Below are positions 18,397 to 27,625 of a stretch of DNA of 64,000 nucleotides, in pieces. The notes beneath the pieces are model-generated. The model ran no database searches. It was not told the origin of the DNA and was given only the letters and a program-made list of their open reading frames with translations. Made by a program: the position numbers and the translations under genes. The stretch's first letter is position 1; every line of letters begins with the position of its first letter. Source of the DNA: Marinobacter sediminum (GTDB taxonomy: Bacteria > Pseudomonadota > Gammaproteobacteria > Pseudomonadales > Oleiphilaceae); the NCBI RefSeq assembly GCF_023657445.1, contig NZ_JAGTWY010000001.1:2418001-2482000 (forward strand), in the 5' to 3' direction.

Positions 18397-19325
18397 TGAT
18401 TGCCTCCCCGGTGAGCCAGACCACCCGACCCGATGAAGTGCACGTAGATATCTTCCAGGCTGGGCTGGTGGATGCTGATATCCGCCACCTCGCCAGATGC
18501 CATCACCGCTTCCAGCAAGGCCATTTTTTCCCTCGGTTGTACGTCCACCCGCAGGCGCCCGTTATCGGTCTTTATCATCAGACCACTGTTGGTGGCTGAC
18601 CTGTCTATAACCCTTTCCAGGGCCGCAATGCTGTGGGCGGGATCCAGCGACAGGGTTATCGGCATGTTGGCCTGCCGCCTCAGTGCCGACAGGTCACCGA
18701 CAGCCTTCAGGGCGCCATCGGTGAGGATGGCTGCACGGTCAATGTAGGGCTCAACCCCCGGTAACACATGGGAGCAGAGCACGATGCCGGTGCCCGCATC
18801 ACGCAGATTCCGCAGCAGCCGATAGAGGTCTGCAGTCGCGACCGGATCCAGGCCCACGGTGGGTTCATCAAGCATCAGCAACTTCGGCTTTCCCAACAGC
18901 GCCTGTGCCAGGCCCAACCGCTGACGCATGCCTTTGGAATACGTTTTGGTGCGGGCGTCCATGGCATCGCCAAGCCCAACCTGCCCAAGCAGTTCGGGAA
19001 CCTGGGCCAGCGGAGCGCCCTTCAGACGGGCAAAATGACTGAGGATCTCACGCCCCGTGAGCTGGGGATAGAACATCACGTTCTCTGGCAGGTAACCAAT
19101 GTACTGGGTCACTTCAGGATCCCCCGCGTGCCCGCCAAGCACGGCAACTTTTCCCTGAGTCGGCTGCATCAGCCCGAGGATCAGTTTGATGGACGTGGTC
19201 TTGCCTGCCCCGTTGTGACCAAACAGGCCGAGAATCTCGCCCGGCTCCAGGCGCAGATCAATACCATTCAGTACCGGCTTTTTGTCGTACCGGAAACTCA
19301 CATTTTCAAGACGGAAACAGCTCAT
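18393..19325 (-). CDS. nosF: NosF ABC transporter ATPase
   Basis: The 310-residue ATPase carries Walker A GHNGAGKTT, the signature SKGMRQRLGLA, Walker B LLMLDEPTVGLDP and the H-loop CSH. It energises the NosDFY complex. The start is the ATG at 19325, which shares its A with the nosD stop (TGATG); the TTG three bases upstream is not needed. It overlaps nosY by 4 bp, so nosD, nosF and nosY are translated as a coupled set. Confidence 0.95.
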   Translation of the reverse strand: MSCFRLENVSFRYDKKPVLNGIDLRLEPGEILGLFGHNGAGKTTSIKLILGLMQPTQGKVAVLGGHAGDPEVTQYIGYLPENVMFYPQLTGREILSHFARLKGAPLAQVPELLGQVGLGDAMDARTKTYSKGMRQRLGLAQALLGKPKLLMLDEPTVGLDPVATADLYRLLRNLRDAGTGIVLCSHVLPGVEPYIDRAAILTDGALKAVGDLSALRRQANMPITLSLDPAHSIAALERVIDRSATNSGLMIKTDNGRLRVDVQPREKMALLEAVMASGEVADISIHQPSLEDIYVHFIGSGGLAHRGGNQ

Positions 19326-20590
19326 CAACTCTCCGGTTGCAGACCAGCGGGAATGCGCATAAGGGGATGGGAATCGGATACGCCGGCGTCCTTGACCACC
19401 GGAAAGGCATCCTGAACCCAGCGAAGGGTATCCACCGCCGGGCTGAACATCAGTATCTTGGCTTCAGGGTATTTCCACAGTAACCGGTCAACGTTGTCAT
19501 TGGGCTCGTACGGCACATCACCAACACCGTCCTGGTTCCGGTCCCAGCCCAGATAGTCACTCCAGTAATTGCCCTCGCCCGATTTTGACCATTCCTGGGT
19601 GCGGGTTGCCACATACTTGACCTGGCGCTGGTTGTTCAGAAAGGCATTACCGAACACCTTGTTGTCTTCCGAACCGGCCGTCAGGTGAATGCCAATATTG
19701 CTCTCGGCAAACACATTGCCCTCGAAGGTGTTGTAAAGGGAGTTGTAAATAAATACCGCCTTGCCCTCGGCACCGTCAATTTCAACACCGGCTGTCTGCC
19801 CTGACGACACCCCGGTCACCACATTTCCCCGCAACTCGGACTGAGTAATGAAATTCATCAGAATGCCGTAATTCTCGTCATTCTCGGACCGGTTGTTGAT
19901 CACCTTAAGACGCTTACTCTGCATGAGTGCATACCCGGTACGGGTACCGCGGGTGACATTGCCCTCAATCAGGTTATCCATGGAATACATGTAGTGAATG
20001 CCATACCGGAGATCCGCCATCAGGTTATTGCGGATCGTGTTGTGATTGGCCGTTTCAATATAGATCGCATCCCGGGTCTGGCTGATGTCGTTACCCTCCA
20101 CCAGCGCTCCGGTGGTATTGAACAGATGGACGCCATTACCCCGGTCGTTCGGACGCATGCTGGCGTCCCCACGAATCGTATTGTTCCGCACAGTGACATC
20201 CGGCGTGGCATCCAGCCAGACGCCAAATGCCGGCCCTTGCAGACGGTTGCCCTCAACCACTGCACCACGGGCCTCCCGGGCCACAAAAATCCCGGCATCC
20301 AGTTCATTGAGGTCACTGCCCCAGTTGCGTACCTGGCACCCGGTGAACGTCACCTCCTGAGCCTGTATCTCAACCGCATTTCCCGAACCACCGCCATCAA
20401 TCACCGTATCCGGTGCGCAGGCGACCGTTACTCCCGGCACCTTGATAGTCAGTGGCGAAAGCTGTTCAGGAGGAAGCTCAATGTGGCTACCCGGCTTCAG
20501 GCCGTCCAGTTGCTGCTGGATATCGGCATTGGCATTCAGCGATAGCAAGGCGACGGTCAGGGCCACCCCGTAACGCAACAAGTAGTGCAT
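19325..20590 (-). CDS. nosD: NosD periplasmic copper-site maturation protein
   Basis: The 421-residue protein has a short Sec signal peptide (cleavage near NANA-DIQ) and a right-handed beta-helix made of CASH-type repeats (NxIRGD, VEGNDIS, NTIRNNLM, IEGNVT, FEGNVFAESNIGIHL), ending in WSDYLGWDRNQDGVGDVPY, a family signature. It works in the periplasm with NosFY on the NosZ CuZ site. It is separated from nosZ by 224 bp that contain a large hairpin repeat, so expression may differ from that of nosZ. Confidence 0.95.
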   Translation of the reverse strand: MHYLLRYGVALTVALLSLNANADIQQQLDGLKPGSHIELPPEQLSPLTIKVPGVTVACAPDTVIDGGGSGNAVEIQAQEVTFTGCQVRNWGSDLNELDAGIFVAREARGAVVEGNRLQGPAFGVWLDATPDVTVRNNTIRGDASMRPNDRGNGVHLFNTTGALVEGNDISQTRDAIYIETANHNTIRNNLMADLRYGIHYMYSMDNLIEGNVTRGTRTGYALMQSKRLKVINNRSENDENYGILMNFITQSELRGNVVTGVSSGQTAGVEIDGAEGKAVFIYNSLYNTFEGNVFAESNIGIHLTAGSEDNKVFGNAFLNNQRQVKYVATRTQEWSKSGEGNYWSDYLGWDRNQDGVGDVPYEPNDNVDRLLWKYPEAKILMFSPAVDTLRWVQDAFPVVKDAGVSDSHPLMRIPAGLQPES

Positions 20591-20648
20591 TAGTGATTCT
20601 CTGAGAGATAAAAGGTGTCAGGTCCCGAACCCAAGGTCTGGCAATTCG

Positions 20649-20749
20649 AGAGGAGGCTGCTTTCCAAAACTGTGCGGAGCCATGGATGGCGGAGCTCAAG
20701 CGTCACAAGGATGTGCCGAAGGAGCGTGTTTTGGAAAGCAGCCTCCTCT
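20649..20749. repeat. 101-bp hairpin repeat between nosZ and nosD
   Basis: The 22-nt arms 20649-20670 and 20728-20749 are perfectly complementary (core GGAGGCTGCTTTCCAAAAC) and an imperfect stem extends outward. The 57-nt loop is itself structured, with GCCAT/ATGGC and CAC/GTG pairs. The sequence resembles interspersed hairpin repeats I associate with Marinobacter and related genomes, often found just after genes. Short open frames here are side effects of the repeat. The hairpin forms in the nos mRNA directly after nosZ. Confidence 0.8.
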
Positions 20750-20814
20750 TGGATTGCTTCTCCCGATTTAGCTGGCCGAGCCCCAGCCATGGGACCCGGC
20801 CAACCGAAAGCCTA

Positions 20815-22713
20815 TCAGGCCTTCTCAACAAGCATACGACCACGCATCTCCATATGCAGGGCATGACAGAACCAGTTGCAGTAGTACCAGTGAACCCCCG
20901 GGCGGTCCGCCACAAAGGTTACAGAGGACGTCTGCTGCGGACTGATCTCCATGCTAACGCCGTGATTCACCATACAGAAGCCGTGGGTGACATCCTCAAT
21001 TGTGTCCTGGTTCGACACATACACCGTCACCTCATCGCCCTGTTTGACCTTGAACTCGGTCATACCATACTGCGGCGCAATCGACGTCATGTAGACCCGC
21101 ACCTTGTTGCCGTCGCGGATCACCTTGTTGTCGACCTCCAGAGTGATGCCATCCTTCTCCGCCTGGTCACGGGCCGAGGCAAAGGAAGGATCATCGCGAC
21201 TGTAGATCTTCTTCGTCTTGATCTGATCGCGGCGCACCAGAATACAGTCATGAGGCTCGGCAAAGGTCGGGCCATCGTGCACCAGCTTCATTTCCTCGCC
21301 GGAAATATCGATCAACTGATCGTTCTCCGGGTGCAGCGGCCCGACCGGCAGGAAGCGGTCCTTGGAGAACTTCGACAACACCACCAGCCACTTGCCGTCG
21401 GCATCGCGGGACTCAGTCAGGGACGCATGGTTGTGACCCGGCTGGTAGTGAACATCCAGTTTCTGGCGGATGTAGTTCACCTTCTCACCGTTGTAGTGCT
21501 TGATGGCATCGGCAATGTTCCACTTGCACACCTGGCTGTCGATGAACAATGTGGTGTAGGCATTACCGCGGCCGTCATAGGTTGTGTGCAGCGGCCCGAG
21601 ACCCAGTTCCGGCTCGGCCACCACCACATCACGCTCGTCTTCAAGATTGCCGGCGAACAGGTCATCCAGCTTGTCGATCGCGATCACAGTACAGGTTGGA
21701 GAGAGCTTGCCATTGGCGATGAAATACTTGCCATCCGGCGACGTGTTCAGACCGTGCGGGTTCTTCGGAACCGGGATATAACGGGTCAGTTCAGAGCCAT
21801 GGCGGCCATCCACCACAGGCACCTTGGAATCGCCAAGGGTTTTGAAATCACCATTTTTGACGGCCTCTTCAATACGCTCGATGTTAAACACCACTGCCCA
21901 GTCACGATCGTTACGCATGGTACCGGCAAGGTCCAGCGCCTTCTCGGAGTTGTAGCAGGTAGAACACGCATACTTGCCCGTGTAATCCGCGTCGGTATTG
22001 TCCAGGTTGCCATCAACAATCACCTGGAAGGCGACCTCCATGGTCTCCGCATCCAGTGCGTTGAACATGGTGAAGCTGCTTTCGAGGCTGGTATCACTGC
22101 CGTCATTCGGGTGCGGAATCACATACTCGGCATTACAGAAAACGTAATTGGTCTTGGGCACTTTCTGCAGACGCAAACCGTGGATTGCCTGGACATTGGG
22201 AATCGTGGTGATCTTGTCACACTTCATGATATCCAGACGAATACGCGCAACACGGGTGTTGGCCTTATCGTTGATGAACAGGTATTTGCCGTCGTATCGG
22301 CCGTCGGTCATGGAAATGTGCGGGTGATGGGCGTCGCCATTCAGATGGGTATTATCGTGCCCCAGTACATCCTTGCTTTCATTGGTGATGCCCCAGCCCG
22401 TGGCCGAATCCACATTGAAAACCGGGATCCGCATCAGCTCCCGCATTGACGGCACGCCGAGTACGCGGACTTCACCAGAGTGGCCGCCACTCCAGAAGCC
22501 GTAATACTCATCCAGCTCACCCGGGTGCACCGCGAATTTGTTCCGGCCGCGCTCGGCCGCCTTTGCAAAGGCCTCCCGGGACATGACGGCGGTGCCGAGC
22601 CCTGTTGCTCCGGCTACACCAGCAAGTGCGGCACCCCCCATGAAACGCCGGCGACTAAGCCCACTTTCGGTGGTTTCGGGAGCGTCCTTAATTAGCTCAT
22701 CTCTTTTTTTCAT
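20815..22713 (-). CDS. nosZ: Nitrous-oxide reductase NosZ (TAT-exported, clade I type)
   Basis: The 632-residue enzyme reduces N2O to N2 in the periplasm. A twin-arginine signal ([14 protein letters not shown]) places it with clade I NosZ. The beta-propeller domain supplies the histidines of CuZ (for example [31 protein letters not shown]), and the C-terminal cupredoxin domain has the CuA ligand set in [14 protein letters not shown]. The ATG at 22713 is preferred over a TTG at 22722. It lies 69 bp after nosR on the same strand. The length is normal and all key residues that I can check are present. Confidence 0.97.
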   Translation of the reverse strand: MKKRDELIKDAPETTESGLSRRRFMGGAALAGVAGATGLGTAVMSREAFAKAAERGRNKFAVHPGELDEYYGFWSGGHSGEVRVLGVPSMRELMRIPVFNVDSATGWGITNESKDVLGHDNTHLNGDAHHPHISMTDGRYDGKYLFINDKANTRVARIRLDIMKCDKITTIPNVQAIHGLRLQKVPKTNYVFCNAEYVIPHPNDGSDTSLESSFTMFNALDAETMEVAFQVIVDGNLDNTDADYTGKYACSTCYNSEKALDLAGTMRNDRDWAVVFNIERIEEAVKNGDFKTLGDSKVPVVDGRHGSELTRYIPVPKNPHGLNTSPDGKYFIANGKLSPTCTVIAIDKLDDLFAGNLEDERDVVVAEPELGLGPLHTTYDGRGNAYTTLFIDSQVCKWNIADAIKHYNGEKVNYIRQKLDVHYQPGHNHASLTESRDADGKWLVVLSKFSKDRFLPVGPLHPENDQLIDISGEEMKLVHDGPTFAEPHDCILVRRDQIKTKKIYSRDDPSFASARDQAEKDGITLEVDNKVIRDGNKVRVYMTSIAPQYGMTEFKVKQGDEVTVYVSNQDTIEDVTHGFCMVNHGVSMEISPQQTSSVTFVADRPGVHWYYCNWFCHALHMEMRGRMLVEKA

Positions 22714-22782
22714 CGCATCCAACTCCGTTTTTGGTAATGGCGGTTTTGCTTCTCATTTCGTTCGTTATTTTTCTGCTACTGC

Positions 22783-24927
22783 TCAGGTCACCTGAACCAC
22801 CGGGATCTCCTCCGGGTGGCCGGGTGCATTGTGACCACGGCGTTTGCCCCGGCGCTTTACGATCAGCGGCGGACACTTGTGGTCATTGAAATAGGTCATC
22901 TGGCAATCCAGACAGTAATGGCATTCCTGATAGTTGATGGTGCCATCGGGATGAATGGCCTGGACTTCACACTCGTGGTCACACAGCCGGCACGGGTTGC
23001 CGCACTCCTTGCGGCGCTTCAGCCAATCGAATACCCGCAGCTTGGTAGGCAAAGCCAGCGCAGCTCCCAGAGGGCACATATAGCGGCAAAATACTTTGCG
23101 GGTAAAAATGTTCACCACAAGCAAGAGCGCCGCATAGGTCACGAATGGCCAGCTGCGATCGAAGTGCAGCGTGATGGCGGTTTTGAAGGGCTCTATTTCA
23201 GCCATTCGTTCGGCGGTGGCGAGAGAGTCCAGCGATACCCCGAACAACACCAGAAGCACGATGTACTTCACTGCCCACAGTCGCTCATGAACGGCAAACG
23301 GCACCGTGTATTGCGGAACCTTGAGCTTGCGGGCAATTTCGTTAATCAGTTCCTGCAAGGCACCAAACGGGCACAACCAGCCGCAATAAACCGCCCGCCC
23401 CCATAACAGAACAATGCCTGCAACCACAGCCCAGAGTACGAAAATCACCGGATCAATCAGGAAGGTTTTCCAGGTAAAGCCACTGATCAGGCTGTTTATG
23501 AAAGTCAGCACATTAACAATCGACAATTGCCCCAGGGCGTACCAGCCAATAAAGAACAGGGTGTAGGTGAGAAATGCATGCCGAATCCAGCGCGTCGCTT
23601 TGGGCTTTTGCACCAGCCAGTCCTGGAAAAACAGGATCAGCAACAGGACAACAATACCGGCTCCCAGCACAATCACCTGGAACTGGCGCTGGTACCACAC
23701 CTGAACCCACATAGGCTGTTCAGCCAACCATTGCTCTTCGGTGAGCACCGGCTCGGCTCGGGTGAAGTAGTCGCCGGGTAGCTGGTACTCCAGGGGGAAC
23801 ACCTGAAACACGCTGTCCAGGGGCCCGGTCTGACGTTTCACGGTCAGCTCCAGAGTCCAGGGTGTACCCGGGTCGAAATTGTATTGCTGGCGAATGATGA
23901 AGATGGCCATTTCGTTGAAATCAGGCATGCCGTCGGCATAGACATCACTCAGCCGGTAATAGTCCAGGTCCCGGAAGTTGAACGTGTCGCCGAATTGGCG
24001 AATCTGGATGCGGTCAAAAATGCCACCACGGACGTAGCCTGAGCCCTTGAAAGAGTAGTCACCGCTCGCCAGCACAGCGATCGCATGTTCACCTTCTTTC
24101 AGCTCCGACGTCAGCCATTGGTACTGGCTCTCACCCAGCAGGTTACGGCCTATGGAAGGGACATTCAGGTAAGCAGCGTAGAGATCGATCAGTGACTCAT
24201 CGCGCTCCGCCTCAGGCGTCACATCCACGTCTTCGGCGGGGGTGCCCTTGAAAGAATCGTCCACCTGACCGCGGGTCAGTTTCAGCCGTCGAACGGCTCC
24301 CTCTCCGGTCAATGCCTGCCAGTCCTTTTCCTCGAATCCGTCCGTCTTCACCTCGGCAAGAGGCGGACGGACCTTCCCGGCGTCCTCCACCAGGCCCAGT
24401 TCGGCGCCGACCCTGTGTGCGGATTTCATGATGACTTCATTCACCACCATAACGGTTACGGTAGCCCCGGAGAGCCCATCGACGGCCACTTTGCTTTCAG
24501 TGGAAGTACCACCGACCGTGACACGCTGATCGGCCTTCAGGCCGACGTACTGGTCCGTGAAGTCGTGCAGTTTATGTTCGGGAATGCCCACCAGAAGGAT
24601 GGGTTCGTGATGCTCAATAACGTGGGATCTGACGATCTCGCCGTTGGTATCCAGCACCACCTCGATGTTCATCGGCTTGCCTGAGTAGGCGGGGGTCTGC
24701 AGGAAATCAAGGCTCTGATAGGCATAGCCTTTCAACTCTTCCCCGGCGTAGAGCTCCTGAATCGCGCGGTTGCCCTCACGGGGCACAACGTCTGTCACAG
24801 CCGGCATGGCTTTTTGAATGACCTGCCGAGCCGAAACTGGCTCATAGTCGCCAATGGAGGCGGCTGACGCGAAGCTATTGGCCAGCCAGAAGAGAAAAAC
24901 CAGAAAACCTTTGACTGCTGTGCTCAC
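22783..24927 (-). CDS. nosR: NosR membrane flavo-iron-sulfur protein
   Basis: The 714-residue protein has a signal peptide, a periplasmic FMN-binding domain with the flavin-attachment motif DGLSGATVTV, several membrane helices, two CxxxCP motifs (CGWLCPFG, CRYMCPLG) and a C-terminal polyferredoxin region (CRLCDHEC, CHYCLDCQ). NosR passes electrons to NosZ and is needed for nosZ expression. A GTG start at 24927 is proposed rather than an upstream start at 24957: it follows a purine-rich ACGGGGGCTCC stretch, leads straight into the signal peptide, and leaves room for the Dnr-type box centred at 24980 to sit 41 bp before a transcript start. Confidence 0.94.
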   Translation of the reverse strand: MSTAVKGFLVFLFWLANSFASAASIGDYEPVSARQVIQKAMPAVTDVVPREGNRAIQELYAGEELKGYAYQSLDFLQTPAYSGKPMNIEVVLDTNGEIVRSHVIEHHEPILLVGIPEHKLHDFTDQYVGLKADQRVTVGGTSTESKVAVDGLSGATVTVMVVNEVIMKSAHRVGAELGLVEDAGKVRPPLAEVKTDGFEEKDWQALTGEGAVRRLKLTRGQVDDSFKGTPAEDVDVTPEAERDESLIDLYAAYLNVPSIGRNLLGESQYQWLTSELKEGEHAIAVLASGDYSFKGSGYVRGGIFDRIQIRQFGDTFNFRDLDYYRLSDVYADGMPDFNEMAIFIIRQQYNFDPGTPWTLELTVKRQTGPLDSVFQVFPLEYQLPGDYFTRAEPVLTEEQWLAEQPMWVQVWYQRQFQVIVLGAGIVVLLLILFFQDWLVQKPKATRWIRHAFLTYTLFFIGWYALGQLSIVNVLTFINSLISGFTWKTFLIDPVIFVLWAVVAGIVLLWGRAVYCGWLCPFGALQELINEIARKLKVPQYTVPFAVHERLWAVKYIVLLVLFGVSLDSLATAERMAEIEPFKTAITLHFDRSWPFVTYAALLLVVNIFTRKVFCRYMCPLGAALALPTKLRVFDWLKRRKECGNPCRLCDHECEVQAIHPDGTINYQECHYCLDCQMTYFNDHKCPPLIVKRRGKRRGHNAPGHPEEIPVVQVT

Positions 24928-24973
24928 AGGAGCCCCCGTAGTCGTTGGAGTACACACTTAGATTGCTCCAAGA

Positions 24974-24987
24974 ATGACAATAATCAA
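24974..24987 (-). promoter_or_regulatory. FNR/Dnr-type box upstream of nosR
   Basis: Read on the minus strand this is TTGATTATTGTCAT, matching TTGAT-N4-GTCAA at nine of ten defined positions. A class II start would fall near 24939, about 12 nt before the proposed GTG of nosR. A dnr-like gene lies 1 kb upstream. Confidence 0.65.
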
Positions 24988-25042
24988 ATACCTCTGAATG
25001 CATACACTTTGGAGGTATCGCGAGGAATTCGGGAGAACGGTG

Positions 25043-25444
25043 TCAGTCCAGACTGACTGCCTTGCCCTGATTATTCAGCGGCAAGTAGTTACCGATGTGT
25101 CCGAGGCGAATACTTTCCACCATCATTGTCAACGGTTGCTGGGCCTCATCACTGGAGGGCGCCAACCCGCCACGGCCGGACATGGCAGCCACGAACACCA
25201 TATCCCAGGACTGCCCTGTGCCACGGGATTCTTCGGACAGAGCCTGAAAATCCGGGGCTTCGTCCGGCGTCTTGTCCACGCAGATGACCGGCGTCAGCGC
25301 ACCACCCTCACCCTGTTCGAAGGCGGCCTTTTCCTCGGCAGAGGCATCCTCCGGCAACTCTGCACGGCAAAAAACAAACAGCAGTCGCTGGGGTTCTGTC
25401 TGTTTACGGGTTTCGTGGATAAGATCTTGATAACTGCCAATCAT
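25043..25444 (-). CDS. Small conserved cytosolic protein upstream of nosR
   Basis: The 133-residue protein begins MIGSYQDLIHETRKQTEPQRLLFVF and contains EGGALTPVICVDKTPDE, VFVAAMSGR and a C-terminal IGNYLPLNNQG. I recall similar proteins in beta- and gammaproteobacteria, sometimes mislabelled as a ribonucleotide reductase subunit, but no function is known. There is no signal peptide or membrane segment. The ATG at 25444 follows AAGGA; a longer upstream frame overlaps the DGC-domain gene and is rejected. It lies between the DGC gene (34 bp) and nosR, on the same strand. Confidence 0.78.
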   Translation of the reverse strand: MIGSYQDLIHETRKQTEPQRLLFVFCRAELPEDASAEEKAAFEQGEGGALTPVICVDKTPDEAPDFQALSEESRGTGQSWDMVFVAAMSGRGGLAPSSDEAQQPLTMMVESIRLGHIGNYLPLNNQGKAVSLD

Positions 25445-25478
25445 GGGAGTGTTCCTTAATGCTCTTGGTCGCCTCGGC

Positions 25479-25880
25479 TCAGGCCTGGCGTGCAATCAAT
25501 TTTTGGTCGTTCCAGCGGCTGAGGATATCGTCGCAGACCTCCTCCACCGACTCGTTGCCGTAGCTCTGTCCGTAGTGTTTTTTGAATCCGAACTCGTAGA
25601 GCCGAACATGCTCATCGGCCTCAACGCCCACGTTCTCCAGGCAGGCTTTGGCGCAATGGAGGGGGCAGCCATCAATCACGGTGATCGACCGACCGGAGCG
25701 GGCCGTTTTGACAAGGGCGGGCACCTTTCCTCCAACGCCGGAAATACAGGACATCTCAAACTGCCCGGAGTGATCCAGCCGAACCGCAGCGTTATTGGCC
25801 AGTTGCGCCACATCCGAGCAGCCGGAGCAGGAATAGATCAACGGTCGTTGTTTTCGCGGTTTCACATAGCCTCCCGTCAA
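25479..25880 (-). CDS. DGC-domain putative zinc-binding protein
   Basis: The 133-residue protein has the cysteine pattern of the DGC family: YSCSGCSDVAQLAN near residue 16, CISGVGG near residue 45, and IDGCPLHCAKACLE near residue 70. The seven cysteines probably bind zinc or another metal. The family is of unknown function and recurs near denitrification genes. It follows the Dnr-type regulator by 27 bp and precedes the 133-residue protein, so the three likely form an operon leading toward nosR. Confidence 0.84.
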   Translation of the reverse strand: MTGGYVKPRKQRPLIYSCSGCSDVAQLANNAAVRLDHSGQFEMSCISGVGGKVPALVKTARSGRSITVIDGCPLHCAKACLENVGVEADEHVRLYEFGFKKHYGQSYGNESVEEVCDDILSRWNDQKLIARQA

Positions 25881-25907
25881 CTTGACTGGGGATACCAGGA
25901 CGGTGAA

Positions 25908-26657
25908 TTACTGGCTGATTTCGATCAGTCGTTGCGGATCCGAGATAAACAGCTTGCTCCTGTTTACCCGCACCAGGCCGTTGGACTTGAGATCCGCGAG
26001 AATCCGGGAGAAGGTTTCCGGTTGCATCGCCAGTCGTGATGCCACCAGGCACTTGGGCAGCGGTAATTCCACCTCTCCCCCCTGCTCAACTCCATTCGGA
26101 AGAAGGTCAACGAGATACCGAATCAGCCGATCCCGTGCATTCTGTACGGTCATGATCTCAAGGTCGTGAAAACGAGACACCGCACGCATGGCATAGTGAC
26201 GAAGTGCGGCCTGGGCATACTCCGGGCGACGATCAAGCAATTCTCGGTAAGCCTTGACCGGAATCATCAGAACGTCGCTGGATTTCAGGGCTTCGGCGTA
26301 GCATGCATAGCGGGGAGGATCCGCATAGATCATGACTTCGGCGAAACAGTCACCCGGCGCAATGCTGTCCAGGGTGCGGTCAATACCAGACGAGTCCAGA
26401 CGGTAGAGCCGCAGGCGGCCGGAGATCACGAAGAAAAAGTGATAAGCCGGCATATCCTGGCGATACAGTAACTGGTGATGCCCCAGACGGAGACTGCGGG
26501 ATTGCTGAATCAGGTCCTGCAGATCTTTGTCGCTGAGTTCTGAGAACAATGGATGACTGCGCAGGGCTTTCAGGCCGTCTTCGTCGTCAAACGATTTGTT
26601 CACGGCGACCAGAACGGGTTTGGCGTAGCGCATGTCGGCCATATGTGTGAGTGCCAT
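25908..26657 (-). CDS. dnr: Dnr-type Crp/Fnr transcription regulator
   Basis: The 249-residue protein has a cyclic-nucleotide-binding-like beta-barrel (residues 35-145), the long dimer helix and a C-terminal winged helix (LVASRLAMQPETFSRILADLKSNGLV). The recognition helix has the E-x-x-S-R pattern that reads TTGA half-sites. It lacks the N-terminal cysteine cluster of FNR/Anr, as expected for Dnr-type proteins, which sense NO through heme. Location between nar and nos and boxes of the matching type nearby support a role as the NO-responsive activator of denitrification. Confidence 0.88.
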   Translation of the reverse strand: MALTHMADMRYAKPVLVAVNKSFDDEDGLKALRSHPLFSELSDKDLQDLIQQSRSLRLGHHQLLYRQDMPAYHFFFVISGRLRLYRLDSSGIDRTLDSIAPGDCFAEVMIYADPPRYACYAEALKSSDVLMIPVKAYRELLDRRPEYAQAALRHYAMRAVSRFHDLEIMTVQNARDRLIRYLVDLLPNGVEQGGEVELPLPKCLVASRLAMQPETFSRILADLKSNGLVRVNRSKLFISDPQRLIEISQ

Positions 26658-26733
26658 TGGTGTACCCTCTCTGCATTTTCATGCATCCAAAATCATGCTT
26701 TACATGGTAAAAGGATACTGGTTGAAAATCGCT

Positions 26734-26785
26734 CCCCCGATGGGGGTAGAAAGGCGGTTATTCCGGAGTAAGTGACATAGGTCAA
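26734..26785 (-). promoter_or_regulatory. dnr upstream region with FNR-type box and G/C hairpin
   Basis: At 26772-26785 the minus strand reads TTGACCTATGTCAC, nine of ten positions of TTGAC-N4-GTCAA. It lies 115 bp before the dnr ATG and 13 bp after the ppiC stop. A CCCCC-GAT-GGGGG hairpin at 26734-26746 coincides with the predicted start point about 41 bp downstream of the box centre. The box suggests control of dnr by an oxygen-sensing FNR/Anr or by Dnr itself. Confidence 0.6.
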
Positions 26786-26797
26786 TATTTAACCGAT

Positions 26798-27604
26798 TCA
26801 TTGCATCAGGGGCGAATCTGGCAATTCCAGGTCTACGCCTTCCACGCCGGTTTCTGCAGCCAACACCTGCAGATACTGGCGGAACGCCCGCCTTGTCACA
26901 CTCTCGCTCAGGTACTGCCGGATCTGCGGCTTTACATGCTCATAGGGCAACTGCTCGCCGTCTATGCGCTGGTCAACCCGGACGATGTGCCAGCCGTAGC
27001 GGGTTTCGATCAGTTCCGGATTGAAGCCTTCCTTGAGGGACAGGACCGGGCGTTCGAATTCTTCCACAGTCTGGCCTTTGCTGATCTGGCCCAGGCTGCC
27101 GCCCTGGTGGCGGGATTCGCAGGCGGAATACTGTCTGGCCAGATCCGCGAAGCTGGCGCGGCCTTCGAGCAGGGATGTCACCAGCTGGCGGCCGGCCTCT
27201 TCCTGGCGCATACGCTCCTGGACATCGTCCGGGGCGGCGGCGAGGAGGATGTGGCTTACTGCCATCAGGGTCGGGCTGCGGAAGCGGGCCGGGTTGGCGA
27301 CGTAGAAGCGTTCGCAGTCCTGTTCGCTCGGGTCCGGGACGTTGAGTTCCAGCTCGAGTACACGGGCGATGCGATCTTCCTCATCGGCGATTTCATCCAG
27401 ATTCAGGCGGGTGGCCTGTTGCAGGAGCAGTTCGCGGATGACGAGGCTTTTGGCGGATTCGTGCCAGGCTTCGGCGACTTCTTCGGCCGGGTGGTGCTGC
27501 ATTTCCCGGGCGATGTCGTCTTCGCCTATGACGGTGTCACCCACGGTGACCGGCGGGAACTGGTTTCTGGTTTTTTCGGCGTCGCCGACAGGGATAAGCT
27601 GCAT
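26798..27604 (-). CDS. PpiC-type peptidyl-prolyl cis-trans isomerase (parvulin)
   Basis: The 268-residue protein has a parvulin domain at about residues 120-225 (VSHILLAA..., FADLARQYSACESRHQGGSLGQISKGQTVEEFERPVLSL, ETRYGWHIVRVDQR), with an N-terminal helical part like NifM/SurA relatives. No signal peptide is visible, so it should act in the cytosol, perhaps on NarGH assembly. A parvulin gene after narI is a common arrangement in Pseudomonas-like nitrate reductase operons. The ATG at 27604 follows AAGGTG. A GGGGTCAG hairpin element separates it from narI. Confidence 0.92.
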   Translation of the reverse strand: MQLIPVGDAEKTRNQFPPVTVGDTVIGEDDIAREMQHHPAEEVAEAWHESAKSLVIRELLLQQATRLNLDEIADEEDRIARVLELELNVPDPSEQDCERFYVANPARFRSPTLMAVSHILLAAAPDDVQERMRQEEAGRQLVTSLLEGRASFADLARQYSACESRHQGGSLGQISKGQTVEEFERPVLSLKEGFNPELIETRYGWHIVRVDQRIDGEQLPYEHVKPQIRQYLSESVTRRAFRQYLQVLAAETGVEGVDLELPDSPLMQ

Positions 27605-27625
27605 GATATTCACCTTTGTTTAGTT

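Noticed and set aside
20686..22449. Long plus-strand open frame of 587 codons opposite nosZ
   Set aside because: It runs antisense to nosZ, which is beyond doubt; the frame is a by-product of GC-rich codon use and starts inside the hairpin repeat.
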